DNA of 41,824 nucleotides from Prevotellaceae bacterium (GTDB lineage: Bacteria > Bacteroidota > Bacteroidia > Bacteroidales > UBA932). The translations under genes and the position numbers were made by a program. The stretch lies in assembly GCA_031278545.1 (NCBI GenBank), contig JAITKF010000081.1, positions 1-41,824 on the forward strand, written 5' to 3'. Positions 29,030 to 38,680 of this stretch are shown in pieces. Position 1 is the stretch's first letter. Every line of letters begins with the position of its first letter. Below the pieces are notes generated by a model. It ran no database searches, was not told where the DNA came from, and saw nothing but the letters and a program-made list of their open reading frames with translations.

Positions 29030-29581
29030 CTACTCGTCCCCTAATGTTTCTATGGTACGCTCGTCGCGGCGGGTTTTCATAATTTCCTGCGTTTCTTCGC
29101 TCGAAATCAATACCCAGTTCAACGGCGTCTTGTCGGCAATAAACCAGCATGAAATGCGTTTTGTGATTAAATCGTTGTGAAACTTGCAAACGTTCAGGAT
29201 ATCGTTTTGCGAATTTTCCAACCCCAGTCGTTCCGACTCAATACTTTGCATCACTTCCCGGTAAACGGAAGCGTCGAGTTGCTGGAAATTCGTATGTATC
29301 CACCGTGCTACTACTCCTTCTTGTTTGAAAGCGTTCGCGTGAATTATGGCAATCTCACGAAATTCTTTAAAATAATCCTCTTTGATGGAATATTTATCCC
29401 TGATGACGCCCCACATAGTATAGAGGCGATTTTCAATTTTCGCCGAATCGGCGACATAGAGGTTATGATACTCTATATGCAGATTGTTGTAATGAATATC
29501 CAGAACAAAATACATGAACACCGCTACCATTGCCAATATTATCGGCATCAAGACTTTTACGAATAACGATTTTGTTTTCAT
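29030..29581 (-). CDS. LemA-like membrane-anchored protein
   Basis: 183 residues from the ATG at 29581; an upstream TTG extension (to 29623) lacks support. One N-terminal membrane segment (about 5-25), then a helical domain of LemA-like pattern: YNNLHIEYHNLYVADSAKIENRLYTMW, and later LDASVYREVMQSIESERLGLENSQNDILNVCKFHNDLI, resembling the 'N-L...E...N..R..YN' helices of LemA relatives found in phage and accessory islands. Precedes the 513-residue membrane protein by 4 bp, so the two likely work together at the membrane. Role unknown. Confidence 0.6.
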   Translation of the reverse strand: MKTKSLFVKVLMPIILAMVAVFMYFVLDIHYNNLHIEYHNLYVADSAKIENRLYTMWGVIRDKYSIKEDYFKEFREIAIIHANAFKQEGVVARWIHTNFQQLDASVYREVMQSIESERLGLENSQNDILNVCKFHNDLITKRISCWFIADKTPLNWVLISSEETQEIMKTRRDERTIETLGDE

Positions 29582-29851
29582 TTGCTTATTTTTTACAATA
29601 CAAAAACAGAGAGCTTTTGACAAAGTAAAAGTAAGGCATGGCAGTTTCTTTATTATTACAAAAGCGATAACAATCGGTTACGATTTTACGATTACCGATG
29701 AATAGAATCTCGGAGAACAGAGACTTGGAGATGCGGAGAATATGCGATATGTTCCTGCATCTGTCATTACTGTTCCAAGGTTAAATGGAAAAAACTTTAC
29801 TTTGTAAATCCGGCAATACCCGAAAATTTCGTTAAACGTGAAAGATAATCA
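29582..29851. other. Intergenic, no gene seen
   Basis: About 270 bp of AT-rich DNA. No start-to-stop frame with plausible codon use, tRNA or strong hairpin was recognised. Confidence 0.4.
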
Positions 29852-30154
29852 TTAAAATGCGATATGCTTCCCAAACAATGCCAATGCACCAAAAAACAGA
29901 AGGATAGTTACAATTTTGTATCCCTCGTTAATCAATATTACTTTAACGGGCTTACCATCAAAAATCGCCAGCATCACACCGTGACCCACCACAACTACGA
30001 TTAGCATGATGGCACATACCGCCAGCGGAATAGAGGCAGATAAGTTGTGGAATATGCCAACTGTACACAGAGCCGCAATGAGTTCCATTACAAAAGCAAC
30101 AATGATACGTTGCGGTTTGAAGATGGATTTCACCTTTTCGTCGCTAAACGCCAT
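29852..30154 (-). CDS. Small hypothetical membrane protein
   Basis: 100 residues with three predicted membrane helices (about 17-37, 40-61, 78-97) after a short polar N-terminus (AFSDEKVKSIFKPQR). Clean frame with good codon use; no family recognised. It lies just downstream of a decayed IS630 gene on the same strand and 271 bp from the LemA-like gene. Confidence 0.7.
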   Translation of the reverse strand: MAFSDEKVKSIFKPQRIIVAFVMELIAALCTVGIFHNLSASIPLAVCAIMLIVVVVGHGVMLAIFDGKPVKVILINEGYKIVTILLFFGALALFGKHIAF

Positions 30155-30169
30155 AAGCCGTTGCCATTG

Positions 30170-30697
30170 TTAGCGTCGCCGCCGCTGATGCCGACACTTT
30201 GCTCCCAAAGTTTTTTTTATTGCCGAAACAGCCTCTTCCCGATTTTCGGCTTCAGGAAAGAAGCCCTTTTCTTTTTGAAAACTCAAGCCAATGAAGTGCA
30301 AAATGTTGTATGCCTGTTATTTCCTGCACTCAATGCCAAAAGCAATCCGGATATATTCTGAAACGAGTGTCCATGTACCACTTGAGGATCCCTGCTCCAT
30401 CGGGCTTGACAAAACCACCTGCTTCAACTTCGCCTTGCTTTCATCGCCCAATCTGCTTGGGCGACCGTTACGGGGCAAGTCTTTCAAGCCCTCAACCCCT
30501 TGCGCATTGAAACGGTGCAGCCAGTTGCAGATGGCCTTGTGGCTCGTATTGTACACGCTTTGCAGTTCTCCGGCTTTACGTCCCAATGCTATTTGATAGA
30601 CACAACCTGACCCCCCTGTGAAAAACTTCTCATCCTTGCGTAACTGTGCGGCTATTGCTTCTGCCGGCACATAAACCTTAATTCTTTCCTTTGCCAT
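30170..30697 (-). pseudogene. Decayed IS630-family transposase (N-terminal part)
   Basis: The first 126 codons carry the IS630 helix-turn-helix (SVYNTSHKAICNWLHRFNAQGVEGLKDLPRNGRPSRL) and stop at TAA (30317-30319). The frame then continues unchanged through AYNILHFIGLSFQKEKGFFPEAENREEAVSAIKKTLG, typical IS630 sequence, to a stop at 30170-30172. A nonsense mutation therefore splits it, and the DDE catalytic domain is missing altogether. No terminal repeats seen. Non-functional relic. Confidence 0.8.
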
Positions 30698-30971
30698 ACT
30701 TTTTTCCTACAAAGTACAATTACTTTTTAGATTGCACAAATTTATTGGACTTTATATAAATACGCGATTGCACGATTACCAAAAGGAACAATAGCATTTT
30801 AAAATTAAGGATCATGAATTGCTGTCGGCGTAAGGCGTCTGCGGGCTTTATTGCCGTCGGCTAAGGTTGCCGGCATTCATGGTGACTGGAAACCGACATC
30901 CAAGATGGCCGGATATATATGTACTTACGGGTAATCCCGTACCTCCCGTCACAGGCTTATTCCCGATTCAT
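30698..30971. other. Intergenic with REP-like palindrome
   Basis: Holds the palindrome at 30854-30873 (centre GGCTAAGG), preceded by GCTTTATTGCCGTC, which also occurs in reverse complement at about 261-274. No gene seen. Confidence 0.5.
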
Positions 30972-31988
30972 TTACGGGCAGTACCTGCACACATCGTCGA
31001 CCTGGTATTTTTTGTAGCGGTATTTGCGATTGTAGCGGCTGTCGATTTTGCGGGAGAAGTAGTACCCGATGGACACTTCGTGGCCGCCGAAGTAGTGGTA
31101 ACTGTCCTGGTTTAGCCCGAGATCGAAGGCGTAGCTTATGGTGATTTGATTGGTCACAAATACTTCGGTCATGATGGCTGCCGAGTATAGTTCGTTGATG
31201 TTTCCTGGTGATTCATTTTTCCATAGGCGCTGGTCGGTGCGGAAGCTCGCACCGACCCAAAAGCGGTCGACGAATAGCAGCGCCACTGTCAGGTCGATGT
31301 GCGAGGGGGCGGAGAAATCTTCTTGCCACATCATCGACGGACGGAGTTCCAGCCGCGTGTTCAGCGGGATGGACAGTCCCATGGTGAGGACGGAGTTCCA
31401 CGTCGAAAGCGGGATGATGAAATCGTCGACCGTATGGCCGCCTAACGACCGTCCGTCGGTAATATTCCGCGCAGACAGTCCCATGTAGAATTTGTCGGAG
31501 CCATAATATATACCGACATTGATGTTTGGCGTCCAGCGGTTCGAGAGGTTGATGAGCGTCGGGTCGACGGGGTTGAAGGGTTTCAGTTTACTATAGTCCA
31601 TGCTGTAGTACATTGCGCCAAGGGATATTCCGAAGCTCAGGTCGGACTGTTTGGTGGTTTGCAGGCGGTAGGCATACAGCGCCGACACGCTGTTGATGGC
31701 CAGTAGTCCCATCCGCTCGTCCGAGAAGGTGAGGCCTGCGTTGACGCCGTTTGAAAAGCTTCCGTCCAGCGCAAAAGCCATGTACTGCGGCGTACCTGAG
31801 CGTGTCCACTGGTTATGGTAGAAGGCTTGTGCATATATCGTTTCCCGATAGCCGGTATAGGCCGGGTTTACCAGTATGCCGTTAATTAAATATTGGCTGT
31901 ACTGCGGGACTTGCTGGGCCGATGCCGGTGTCAGTCCTATCACGATGTACAGGCAAGCGACCGGGAGGATTTGTTTCATCCGTTTCAT
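30972..31988 (-). CDS. PorP/SprF family T9SS membrane protein
   Basis: 338 residues. Signal peptide (about 1-24, TPASA-QQV), then the PorP/SprF opening QVPQYSQYLINGILVNPAYTGYRE and a series of amphipathic strands for an outer-membrane barrel (GVNAGLTFSDERMGLL, ANISY-like repeats, SIGYYFSRKI). Family members retain or position T9SS cargo with type-B C-terminal domains, and are often encoded right next to such a cargo. Here the giant cargo gene ends only 3 bp upstream, an exact example. Confidence 0.92.
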   Translation of the reverse strand: MKRMKQILPVACLYIVIGLTPASAQQVPQYSQYLINGILVNPAYTGYRETIYAQAFYHNQWTRSGTPQYMAFALDGSFSNGVNAGLTFSDERMGLLAINSVSALYAYRLQTTKQSDLSFGISLGAMYYSMDYSKLKPFNPVDPTLINLSNRWTPNINVGIYYGSDKFYMGLSARNITDGRSLGGHTVDDFIIPLSTWNSVLTMGLSIPLNTRLELRPSMMWQEDFSAPSHIDLTVALLFVDRFWVGASFRTDQRLWKNESPGNINELYSAAIMTEVFVTNQITISYAFDLGLNQDSYHYFGGHEVSIGYYFSRKIDSRYNRKYRYKKYQVDDVCRYCP

Positions 31989-31991
31989 TCG

Positions 31992-34900
31992 TTATCTCCG
32001 TTTAATGTTTACATATCCTTGGTGATAGGTTTCGCTCCCATCTTTTTCTTTTACCGACAAGCGGTAATAGTACGTATCGTCTGGGAGGTCTTGACCGTCC
32101 CATTCGTTATGATAATCGACGGCAGAGAATACCGTTTTGCCGCGTTTGTTGATAATGAGTAGTTCGTTGCCGTCGTAGTTGTCCAGTCCTGCTATGTGGA
32201 AATCGTCGTTGACGCCATCGCCATTCGGCGTAAAGACGTTGGGGATAAACAGCGGCGAGGCGTCCATGGTTACGGTGAAGGGCGCTGAGCGAATGGGGCA
32301 TCCTTCGCCTAATTCGGCTTCGACGGCATATGTGCCGGTCTGTGTGTTGTCCAGTTCCGTCAACGGCCATTGGACGCTGACAATGCCGGTAGGGACGCCG
32401 TCTTTGTACCAGTGGTAGCTTACATCGTTTTCGGGCATGTCTATTTTCAGCGTATAGTTCCATCCTTGATAGAATGGCGGGCCGTCGGCGACGATTACCG
32501 GCGCGAGCGGCAAGTCGTGTACGATGACCCGTAGCGTTTCGCTATCGCCGGATGAGCGACAGGCGTGGCTGTCGCTGATGCGGAGCGTATAGACGCCGGA
32601 GATCGTTGCCCGATATGTCGCGGCAGTGGCGAACGGTATTGCCGTTCCGTTGTGGTACCATTGGTAAGCGACAGCGTCGGGCGCATCGGATTCCAACAGC
32701 GCTTGCCCGCCTGTGCAAAAGGCTAAAGTATCTGTCGAAAAAAGGTGCGGGGTGGCCGGCAGCGGATGCACAATGATAGTTAGCGTATTGCCCGGATGCA
32801 CGGGGACACAATGATGTTCATCTTTTACGGCCAGCGTATACGCGCCGCCGGTATATGCCAAATAGTCCGGCACGACAGCGTCGGGAATCGGATTGCCGTC
32901 CCTGAACCATTGGCAGGCGAGGTTGTCTGTCCCCGCGCTGGTGAGTTTAACCGAATCACCGGTGCATAGTTCGGCGTTGCCGGCGACGGATATTACCGGT
33001 GCGGTCGGCAACGGGTATACCGTTACCACCGTTGGCGCGGACGTCGCTGACAGGCAACCGTGTATATCCTGCACTACGACGGTGTAGGAGCCGCTTTCTA
33101 CTGCCGCAAAATGACGGTTGACCGAATCCGTTATCGCTACGCCGTCTTTGTACCATTGCCAGACTGTTGCCTCTGCCGCCTCTGCCGTAAGCGTCGTCGA
33201 CTGTCCGTCGCAGAAGGCCAGCGGGTCAACGGTCGCAATAACTGGAAGGGTCAACGGATAGGTTGTAATCATTACGGGAATACTTATTCCCGACAGGCAG
33301 CCGTTCGCGTTCGTGATTCGTACGGCGTACGAGCCGGTGGAAACGGCCGTAAAGCGGGCGCCGATCGAATCGGGCACAGCGACGCCGTCGCAGTACCATT
33401 GCCATACGACCGCTTCGGACGACGAGGCTTGAAGCGTTGCCCAACGGCCATGGCAGAATGTCGTCATATCGGTCGTCGATACGACGGGGAGGCCGGGCGC
33501 AGTATACATGACGACGGTTATTGTATCACTGCCGCGCGCCGCTGCACATCCGTCGGCGCTTGTAACCGTTACGGAATAAGCGCCGCTTTCGGAAACGACT
33601 AACTGCAAGCGGGTGGAATCCGTTATCGCTACGCCGTTTTTGTACCATTGTCCGATGGCAGCGCCAGCAGCATTCGCGGAAAGCGTTACCGGAGCGTCGT
33701 CGCACAATGAGGCGGAGTCGATGACGTTAACTATCGGGATAGTCGGCAGCGGCCATACGGTTACATTCGCCGCGGCACTATTGACGCATCCGCGCTGGTC
33801 GCGGTACGTGTAAGCGAGGGTATGCGTCCCCGCTCCTGCGTTCGCCGGATAAAAATGACCGGCCATACAGCCTGCGCCCGTATAGCTTCCGCCCGACGGC
33901 AGGGCTAACGATACCGCGCTGTCGCTATTACATAGCGACGTGTCGGCAAAGGTAATCGCCGGCAGCGGATGCACCTGCACAGTTACCGGACGGCGCGGGC
34001 TTTCGCTGCACTCGACCAGCCGGCTGACGTAGAATGTATACGTACCCGGCGTATCGGTCGAGATCGTCGGCGCGGCGCCCAGCGCGGTTTCGTCGTCAGC
34101 CGAAGCATACCAAAGGAAATTTCCTTCGGCATCATACGCGCTCAGCGGCTTTAGCGGCTGGCCGACGCAATACGACGTATCGGCCGTAACCGACGGCGGC
34201 GTCAGGTGATTAAACCGCGCCCCGACCGAGTAGGCGTAGGATTCCGCGTTGCCGAACCCATACACGTAGGCCGTAAACCCCACCGGATTGTGCAGGCGGT
34301 ACGACCCGGTGGCTATCTGCACCCGCGCATACGCATAATTACTGCCAGAAATATCGGTAAACGTCAGCGGCACATTCACGCCCGTAGTGGCAACGGTCAA
34401 CGTAGTGGCCGTTTTCGCGGATTGCTGTACGATGATATTAACGTATTGTTGCAGGATGGCGCTCAATGGCAGCGCCGCAAATGTTACGCTGGTGATTTCA
34501 TTTTCCACTGGATTGACCACGACCAGAAATGGGTCGCCTACCGACGTAACGGGGGCGCAATCCTGCGTTTTACCCATCAAGCCTACTTCTATCGGCTGGT
34601 CGGATTCGATGTAAGCATACGACCCCTGCTGTACGGTGTAATCGCAGTAAGCGCTCCGGTTCAGCGGCGTTTGCAGGGTGCCGTTGATGCTGAACGTCGT
34701 GTTGTCATACGCGGCGACGATACGGTACCTGTCCTGCGAGAGGCTGGCCGGAATCACCGCATAATGATAGCCCCACAGGCGTAGTGGCGCCAGTTGCTGA
34801 AACAGGTTGTCGCGCGACCCGTTACCACTCGAACAGCCGATTTGCGCCCGCTTGTGCCCGGCAAAGACCGCAATCAGTTTATTGGATTTGATATAGGAAC

Positions 34901-35873
34901 CGCTGATAGACCGGTAATAATACGTACCCAGCGTCGGGTCGGTATTATTGGTGCTTATGTATGATTTCACCAGATACGTCTGCCCTTTCTGCAAACGGAT
35001 ATTAAACGGATCCCCTTCCGCTTTGCTGGCTACCATGCCGCTGACGCCGCCGGTGCGACCGGCCGGCACGATGGTGATTAACGTATTATCTTCCGTCGCC
35101 ACAATCAGAAACTCTTCCGGCGTATTCGTGCTATTTGTTGACCGGTGTCCGTTGTACGACAGGGAATAGTATTCATCGCCCAGCGCTTCGACGGGCAACA
35201 CATTGGTCGCATCCGACGACGTCGATTCGCTGTTGCTGGCATAGAGCGAGATTTTCTTTGCTGTCGCGACTATCAAGCCTCGATTGGAGACCGTTTCGCC
35301 GTCCGTATTGTAGGCGTGCGTATGCGCTATCGTTACCTGTATGACTGTGTTGGCCGGTATGGTGAACGTCTGCGACCAGCCGGTACGCGGGTTGGATATC
35401 GTGCCCGACGTTGTTTCGGCAGCCGTCATAATCAGTCTCGTTTGAGGTGGAGACGATGGTGTTTGGTAGATGTTTTCGGAGAAGGCAACGAAAAAGCGCT
35501 GGCCTTCCGTACCGTCAATACCCTGCTCGCACGTTTTCCCCGGCTGGAACAAGACCACGCTATCGCGGCACGACGCGCCATATTCTACGTACACATAGCC
35601 GATACGCGCGTCGAGGGTTTCGTTGCTTTCGATGATACGGACCTCCATTTTGCCGCCGGTCAGCGTAGAAGCCGTCGCCCACGCCGTCGTCCCCGTACTG
35701 ACCGTATGTGTGGTAGAAACGGTCGTGGCGGTCAGCGTCATTGCACTGCCGGAGACGCCCATCACCAGCGTATCGTATTTACTCGAATACAGCGCCGCAC
35801 ATGATTGCGCCCGCGCCAACACCGGCGCCAGCGTAGCCATGCCCATAAGAATAGATAATAGAAGTGCTTTCAT
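31992..35873 (-). CDS. Giant T9SS type-B cargo: IgGFc-binding-like domain, Ig-like repeats, gliding-type CTD
   Basis: 1293 residues. Signal peptide (about 1-22). Residues about 130-560 resemble the IgGFc-binding N-terminal family (GQRFFVAFSENIY, LIVATEDNTLITI, KSNKLIAVFAGHKRAQIGC, DNLFQQLAPLRLWGYHYAVIP). Then two cysteine-bearing Ig-like modules and six repeats of ~80 residues with a WQWYKDGVAI-type core. Residues about 1209-1293 are the gliding-motility-associated C-terminal domain (FIPNVFTPNGDGVNDDFHI...GYVNIKRR), the type-B T9SS signal. It should be secreted and surface-attached or released. Between a methyltransferase (8 bp upstream) and the SprF-like partner. Ligand unknown. Confidence 0.92.
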   Translation of the reverse strand: MKALLLSILMGMATLAPVLARAQSCAALYSSKYDTLVMGVSGSAMTLTATTVSTTHTVSTGTTAWATASTLTGGKMEVRIIESNETLDARIGYVYVEYGASCRDSVVLFQPGKTCEQGIDGTEGQRFFVAFSENIYQTPSSPPQTRLIMTAAETTSGTISNPRTGWSQTFTIPANTVIQVTIAHTHAYNTDGETVSNRGLIVATAKKISLYASNSESTSSDATNVLPVEALGDEYYSLSYNGHRSTNSTNTPEEFLIVATEDNTLITIVPAGRTGGVSGMVASKAEGDPFNIRLQKGQTYLVKSYISTNNTDPTLGTYYYRSISGSYIKSNKLIAVFAGHKRAQIGCSSGNGSRDNLFQQLAPLRLWGYHYAVIPASLSQDRYRIVAAYDNTTFSINGTLQTPLNRSAYCDYTVQQGSYAYIESDQPIEVGLMGKTQDCAPVTSVGDPFLVVVNPVENEITSVTFAALPLSAILQQYVNIIVQQSAKTATTLTVATTGVNVPLTFTDISGSNYAYARVQIATGSYRLHNPVGFTAYVYGFGNAESYAYSVGARFNHLTPPSVTADTSYCVGQPLKPLSAYDAEGNFLWYASADDETALGAAPTISTDTPGTYTFYVSRLVECSESPRRPVTVQVHPLPAITFADTSLCNSDSAVSLALPSGGSYTGAGCMAGHFYPANAGAGTHTLAYTYRDQRGCVNSAAANVTVWPLPTIPIVNVIDSASLCDDAPVTLSANAAGAAIGQWYKNGVAITDSTRLQLVVSESGAYSVTVTSADGCAAARGSDTITVVMYTAPGLPVVSTTDMTTFCHGRWATLQASSSEAVVWQWYCDGVAVPDSIGARFTAVSTGSYAVRITNANGCLSGISIPVMITTYPLTLPVIATVDPLAFCDGQSTTLTAEAAEATVWQWYKDGVAITDSVNRHFAAVESGSYTVVVQDIHGCLSATSAPTVVTVYPLPTAPVISVAGNAELCTGDSVKLTSAGTDNLACQWFRDGNPIPDAVVPDYLAYTGGAYTLAVKDEHHCVPVHPGNTLTIIVHPLPATPHLFSTDTLAFCTGGQALLESDAPDAVAYQWYHNGTAIPFATAATYRATISGVYTLRISDSHACRSSGDSETLRVIVHDLPLAPVIVADGPPFYQGWNYTLKIDMPENDVSYHWYKDGVPTGIVSVQWPLTELDNTQTGTYAVEAELGEGCPIRSAPFTVTMDASPLFIPNVFTPNGDGVNDDFHIAGLDNYDGNELLIINKRGKTVFSAVDYHNEWDGQDLPDDTYYYRLSVKEKDGSETYHQGYVNIKRR

Positions 35874-35881
35874 TCGTCGTG

Positions 35882-36652
35882 TCAGGGGTTCTTCTTTCGG
35901 GCAATATATAACAATTCGGATGGGTCCAACCGATAGCGCGCTATTTCCACAGGCGTTAAATGGTCGTTTATATCGAAGGTATCGACTTCAAATCCTGCCG
36001 ACGCCAGCCGTTGCGGATAGTCCAGCCCGTGTACCCGCAGGTGATCGTATTGACCGAATGCCTTTGCACGTTCCTTTGGTCTGGTAATACTTTTATCTTC
36101 GTAAGTAAGGGTTCGTCGGGGGTCAACCGGCACTTGCAGGATAGCCCAGCCGTCCGGCTTCATTACGCGATACAGTTCCTTCATAGCCGCCAAATCATCG
36201 TTGACATGCTCCAACACGTGATTGCAAAATACGACATCGTATAGATTATCGTCGAGCGGAATCTGCATAATATTGAAGTGCATATCGGCAATAGGCGACA
36301 GCAAGTCGGCGGTATGATAGACGAGATTTTTACATTCCTTAAACCGATAAATAAACGGCTGTTCGGGGGCAACATGCAATACCTTCGCAGGAGTGGTAAA
36401 GAACTGGCTAAAATGATTCAAATAGAACCACATTAACCGGTGCCGCTCCAACGACAAGCAACCGGGACAAAGCCGGTTGGGTTGTCCTTGATTACCGTAA
36501 GGTAAGAACGAACGAAATCGCCTGCCGCATATCGGACATTCCACGTTCCGACCATAATAAAACGGGCGCACCAAAGCCACAAAAAGAAACGAAAAACGAA
36601 TCAGCGCCGGTCGCGGTATATGCGTAACGAAGAATCGAATTAATTTATTCAT
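35882..36652 (-). CDS. SAM-dependent methyltransferase with N-terminal zinc-ribbon-like motif
   Basis: 256 residues. After a short hydrophobic lead (IRFFVTHIPRPALIRFSFLFVALVRPFY) comes a CxxC pair (ECPICG ... LCPGC), then a class I methyltransferase core with VLHVAPEQPF, FNIMQIPLDDNLYDVVFCNHVLEHVNDD, and LYRVMKPDGWAILQVPVD. The ATG at 36652 is preferred because the family begins KKLIRFF-like; an ATG at 36673 is possible and a TTG at 36709 lies in the promoter. First gene of the run MTase-cargo-SprF (8 and 3 bp gaps). Substrate unknown, perhaps a surface glycan or lipid. Confidence 0.85.
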   Translation of the reverse strand: MNKLIRFFVTHIPRPALIRFSFLFVALVRPFYYGRNVECPICGRRFRSFLPYGNQGQPNRLCPGCLSLERHRLMWFYLNHFSQFFTTPAKVLHVAPEQPFIYRFKECKNLVYHTADLLSPIADMHFNIMQIPLDDNLYDVVFCNHVLEHVNDDLAAMKELYRVMKPDGWAILQVPVDPRRTLTYEDKSITRPKERAKAFGQYDHLRVHGLDYPQRLASAGFEVDTFDINDHLTPVEIARYRLDPSELLYIARKKNP

Positions 36653-36706
36653 TATTTTAAGTTTGTTTGCCATATTTGAATCAGCATTTCTATATCGTTC
36701 AAAGTA

Positions 36707-36714
36707 CAAAAGTA
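36707..36714 (-). promoter_or_regulatory. -7 element for the MTase-cargo-SprF operon
   Basis: TACTTTTG on the minus strand fits TAnnTTTG; start codons at 36673 and 36652 are just downstream. Confidence 0.5.
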
Positions 36715-36987
36715 ATCATTTTTATTTTTTGTTTGATGGATTCCGATGAATGATAAACGATGAAGGTTGTTATTCGACGAACAAACAGGAACCTATTCGG
36801 TAGCTCACCTGCAAAACACGGGGGTTTAGGCGTAATAAATGCACAGGGGTTTGCCGGCGAGCCTGAGAATATGGACAGAGAGACAGGCACAAGGAGGAAA
36901 AGGGAATCATATCAATCACCCCTCAGGCAAGGTAGAGCCTCCCTGCCGCTTCTTCAAATCGTTAAATTAACTCTTCAAACGATAAGG

Positions 36988-37034
36988 TTTCCCACCGGAT
37001 GGGAAAGGTTCCAATCCCGTCGGGAAGGCTTCCC
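36988..37034. repeat. Cluster of palindromes downstream of rpsC
   Basis: TTTCCCA / TGGGAAA (36988-37006), TCCCGtCGGGA (37015-37025) and GGGAAGgCTTCCC (37022-37034). CGTCGGGAAGGyTTCC here also occurs in the 42-bp array units near 24606. The rest of 36715-37070 shows no gene. Confidence 0.6.
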
Positions 37035-37070
37035 AACATAAAAACGTTTAGAGCCGCCGGTGTATAAAAC

Positions 37071-37109
37071 GGAAAAGAGCCGTCACATAATCTGCTACGG
37101 CTCCTTTCC
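37071..37109 (-). terminator. Terminator after rpsC
   Basis: Long stem GGAAAGGAGCCGT / ACGGCTCTTTTCC on the minus strand, about 40 bp past the rpsC stop, followed by a short T-run. It ends the ribosomal protein block. Confidence 0.75.
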
Positions 37110-37148
37110 ATATATATTTTACTAACCTCTTTTTCGAAGCAATCCTTT

Positions 37149-37919
37149 TTATTTTCTTCTGTCGCGATCACGGTCACGGCGGTCGCGGCGGTCGCCACGA
37201 TCACGGCGGTCGCTATGTGGACGACGATCTCCGCCGCCCGACCCGCCGACATTGCCTAAAGCGGCGCTGCCGATGTTGGGCGACAAGTCGCGTTTACCGA
37301 AGACTTCGCCGTTGCAAATCCAAACTTTAATCCCCAGCACGCCCACTTTCGTATGCGCTTCGGCCAGCGCATAGTCAATGTCGGCGCGGAATGTATGGAG
37401 CGGTGTCCGGCCTTCTTTCAGCATTTCGCGGCGTGCCATTTCGGCGCCGCCTAGGCGACCGCTGATAAGTACCTTAATGCCTTCGGCTCCTACGCGCATC
37501 GTCGAAGCCATCGCCATACGGATAGCCCGACGGTACGATACACGGCCTTCGACCTGACGGGCAATACTGTTCGCCACAATGGCCGCGTCAATTTCGGGAC
37601 GTTTTACTTCGTAGATGTTGATTTGGATTTCTTTATTCGTAATTTTTTTCAACTCTTCTTTGAGCTTGTCCACTTCCTGGCCGCCTTTTCCGATGATAAT
37701 GCCCGGACGCGCCGTGTGGATAGTTACGGTGATGAGTTTCAGCGTACGCTCAATCACAATTTTCGACAGACTGGCTTTAGCCAGACGCGCATTCAGATAT
37801 TGGCGGATTTTCGAGTCTTCCAATATCTTGCCGGCATAGTCGGTTCCGCCATACCAGTTGGAGTCCCAACCGCGGATAATGCCTAAACGATTACTGATAG
37901 GATTGGTTTTTTGTCCCAT
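37149..37919 (-). CDS. rpsC: 30S ribosomal protein S3
   Basis: 256 residues. N-terminal KH domain with [17 protein letters not shown] (GxxG loop), then [28 protein letters not shown] and the C-terminal half with [15 protein letters not shown]. The last ~35 residues are an Arg/Asp low-complexity tail ([21 protein letters not shown]...), longer than in E. coli S3 (233). S3 forms the mRNA entry site of the 30S subunit. It is the last gene of the block and is followed by a terminator, not by rplP. Confidence 0.97.
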   Translation of the reverse strand: MGQKTNPISNRLGIIRGWDSNWYGGTDYAGKILEDSKIRQYLNARLAKASLSKIVIERTLKLITVTIHTARPGIIIGKGGQEVDKLKEELKKITNKEIQINIYEVKRPEIDAAIVANSIARQVEGRVSYRRAIRMAMASTMRVGAEGIKVLISGRLGGAEMARREMLKEGRTPLHTFRADIDYALAEAHTKVGVLGIKVWICNGEVFGKRDLSPNIGSAALGNVGGSGGGDRRPHSDRRDRGDRRDRRDRDRDRRK

Positions 37920-37923
37920 ACTT

Positions 37924-38361
37924 TTACTTTTCTGTTTCTGCTTCGATTTCTGTTAGTATTTCTTCTTTTCTGCCCAGCACGATCGTTACGTGGTTCGAGC
38001 GTTTACGAATGCGCGCGGCTCGGCCTTGCGGCGCGGTGCGGATACGTTTGAGCGTGCGTCCCTGTCCGACCGAGATATGTTGCACATATACGTTTCCGGC
38101 TTCCAATTCTTTGCGGTCGGCTTCGTTTTTGGCTTCCCAATTGGCAATAGCTGATTTCACCAGCCGTTCCAAACGCACAGAGGCTTCTTTTTTGGTATAT
38201 TTTAAAATATCCAACGCTTTGTTCACTTCCACTCCCCTTATCAAATCGACGACTAACCGCATTTTGCGGGGCGAGGTAGGCACATTATTCAGCTTTGCGA
38301 TGGCTGTTTGCCTTTTTATTTCTTTCTGCCTTTCGGCCATTTCTCTTTTACGAGCTCCCAT
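37924..38361 (-). CDS. rplV: 50S ribosomal protein L22
   Basis: 145 residues. Core [19 protein letters not shown] and the long loop [29 protein letters not shown] that lines the exit tunnel. A basic N-terminal extension (about 1-20) and an acidic tail are Bacteroidota-like. 4 bp upstream of rpsC. Confidence 0.97.
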   Translation of the reverse strand: MGARKREMAERQKEIKRQTAIAKLNNVPTSPRKMRLVVDLIRGVEVNKALDILKYTKKEASVRLERLVKSAIANWEAKNEADRKELEAGNVYVQHISVGQGRTLKRIRTAPQGRAARIRKRSNHVTIVLGRKEEILTEIEAETEK

Positions 38362-38390
38362 TGTTGGTACGTTTTTAATTTAACAATCCA

Positions 38391-38657
38391 TTACCTGTTT
38401 CCCGAATGTCCTTTGAAGTTGCGGGTCGGGGCAAATTCTCCAAGTTTATGTCCTACCATATTTTCCGTGATGTATACCGGGATAAATTTATTCCCGTTGT
38501 GCACGGCAAATGTTAATCCGACAAAATCCGGCGAGATCATGCTAGCGCGCGACCATGTTTTGATCACTTCTTTTTTCCTTTTGCCTTCGATAATTTCAAG
38601 TACTTTCTTTTCAAGACTTGGTTCGATGTACGGTCCTTTTTTTACTGAACGACTCAT
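38391..38657 (-). CDS. rpsS: 30S ribosomal protein S19
   Basis: 88 residues, normal length. [17 protein letters not shown] at the start and [24 protein letters not shown] at the end, the full S19 signature. Binds the 16S rRNA head near the A site. Between rplB (23 bp) and rplV (29 bp). Confidence 0.97.
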   Translation of the reverse strand: MSRSVKKGPYIEPSLEKKVLEIIEGKRKKEVIKTWSRASMISPDFVGLTFAVHNGNKFIPVYITENMVGHKLGEFAPTRNFKGHSGNR

Positions 38658-38680
38658 AGTGTTATCCTTGTTTTATTCGG

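Noticed and set aside
36699-37041. Two open frames on opposite strands between the methyltransferase and rpsC
   Set aside because: Low-complexity, mutually overlapping, no homology recognised, and they run through palindromes and promoter elements.
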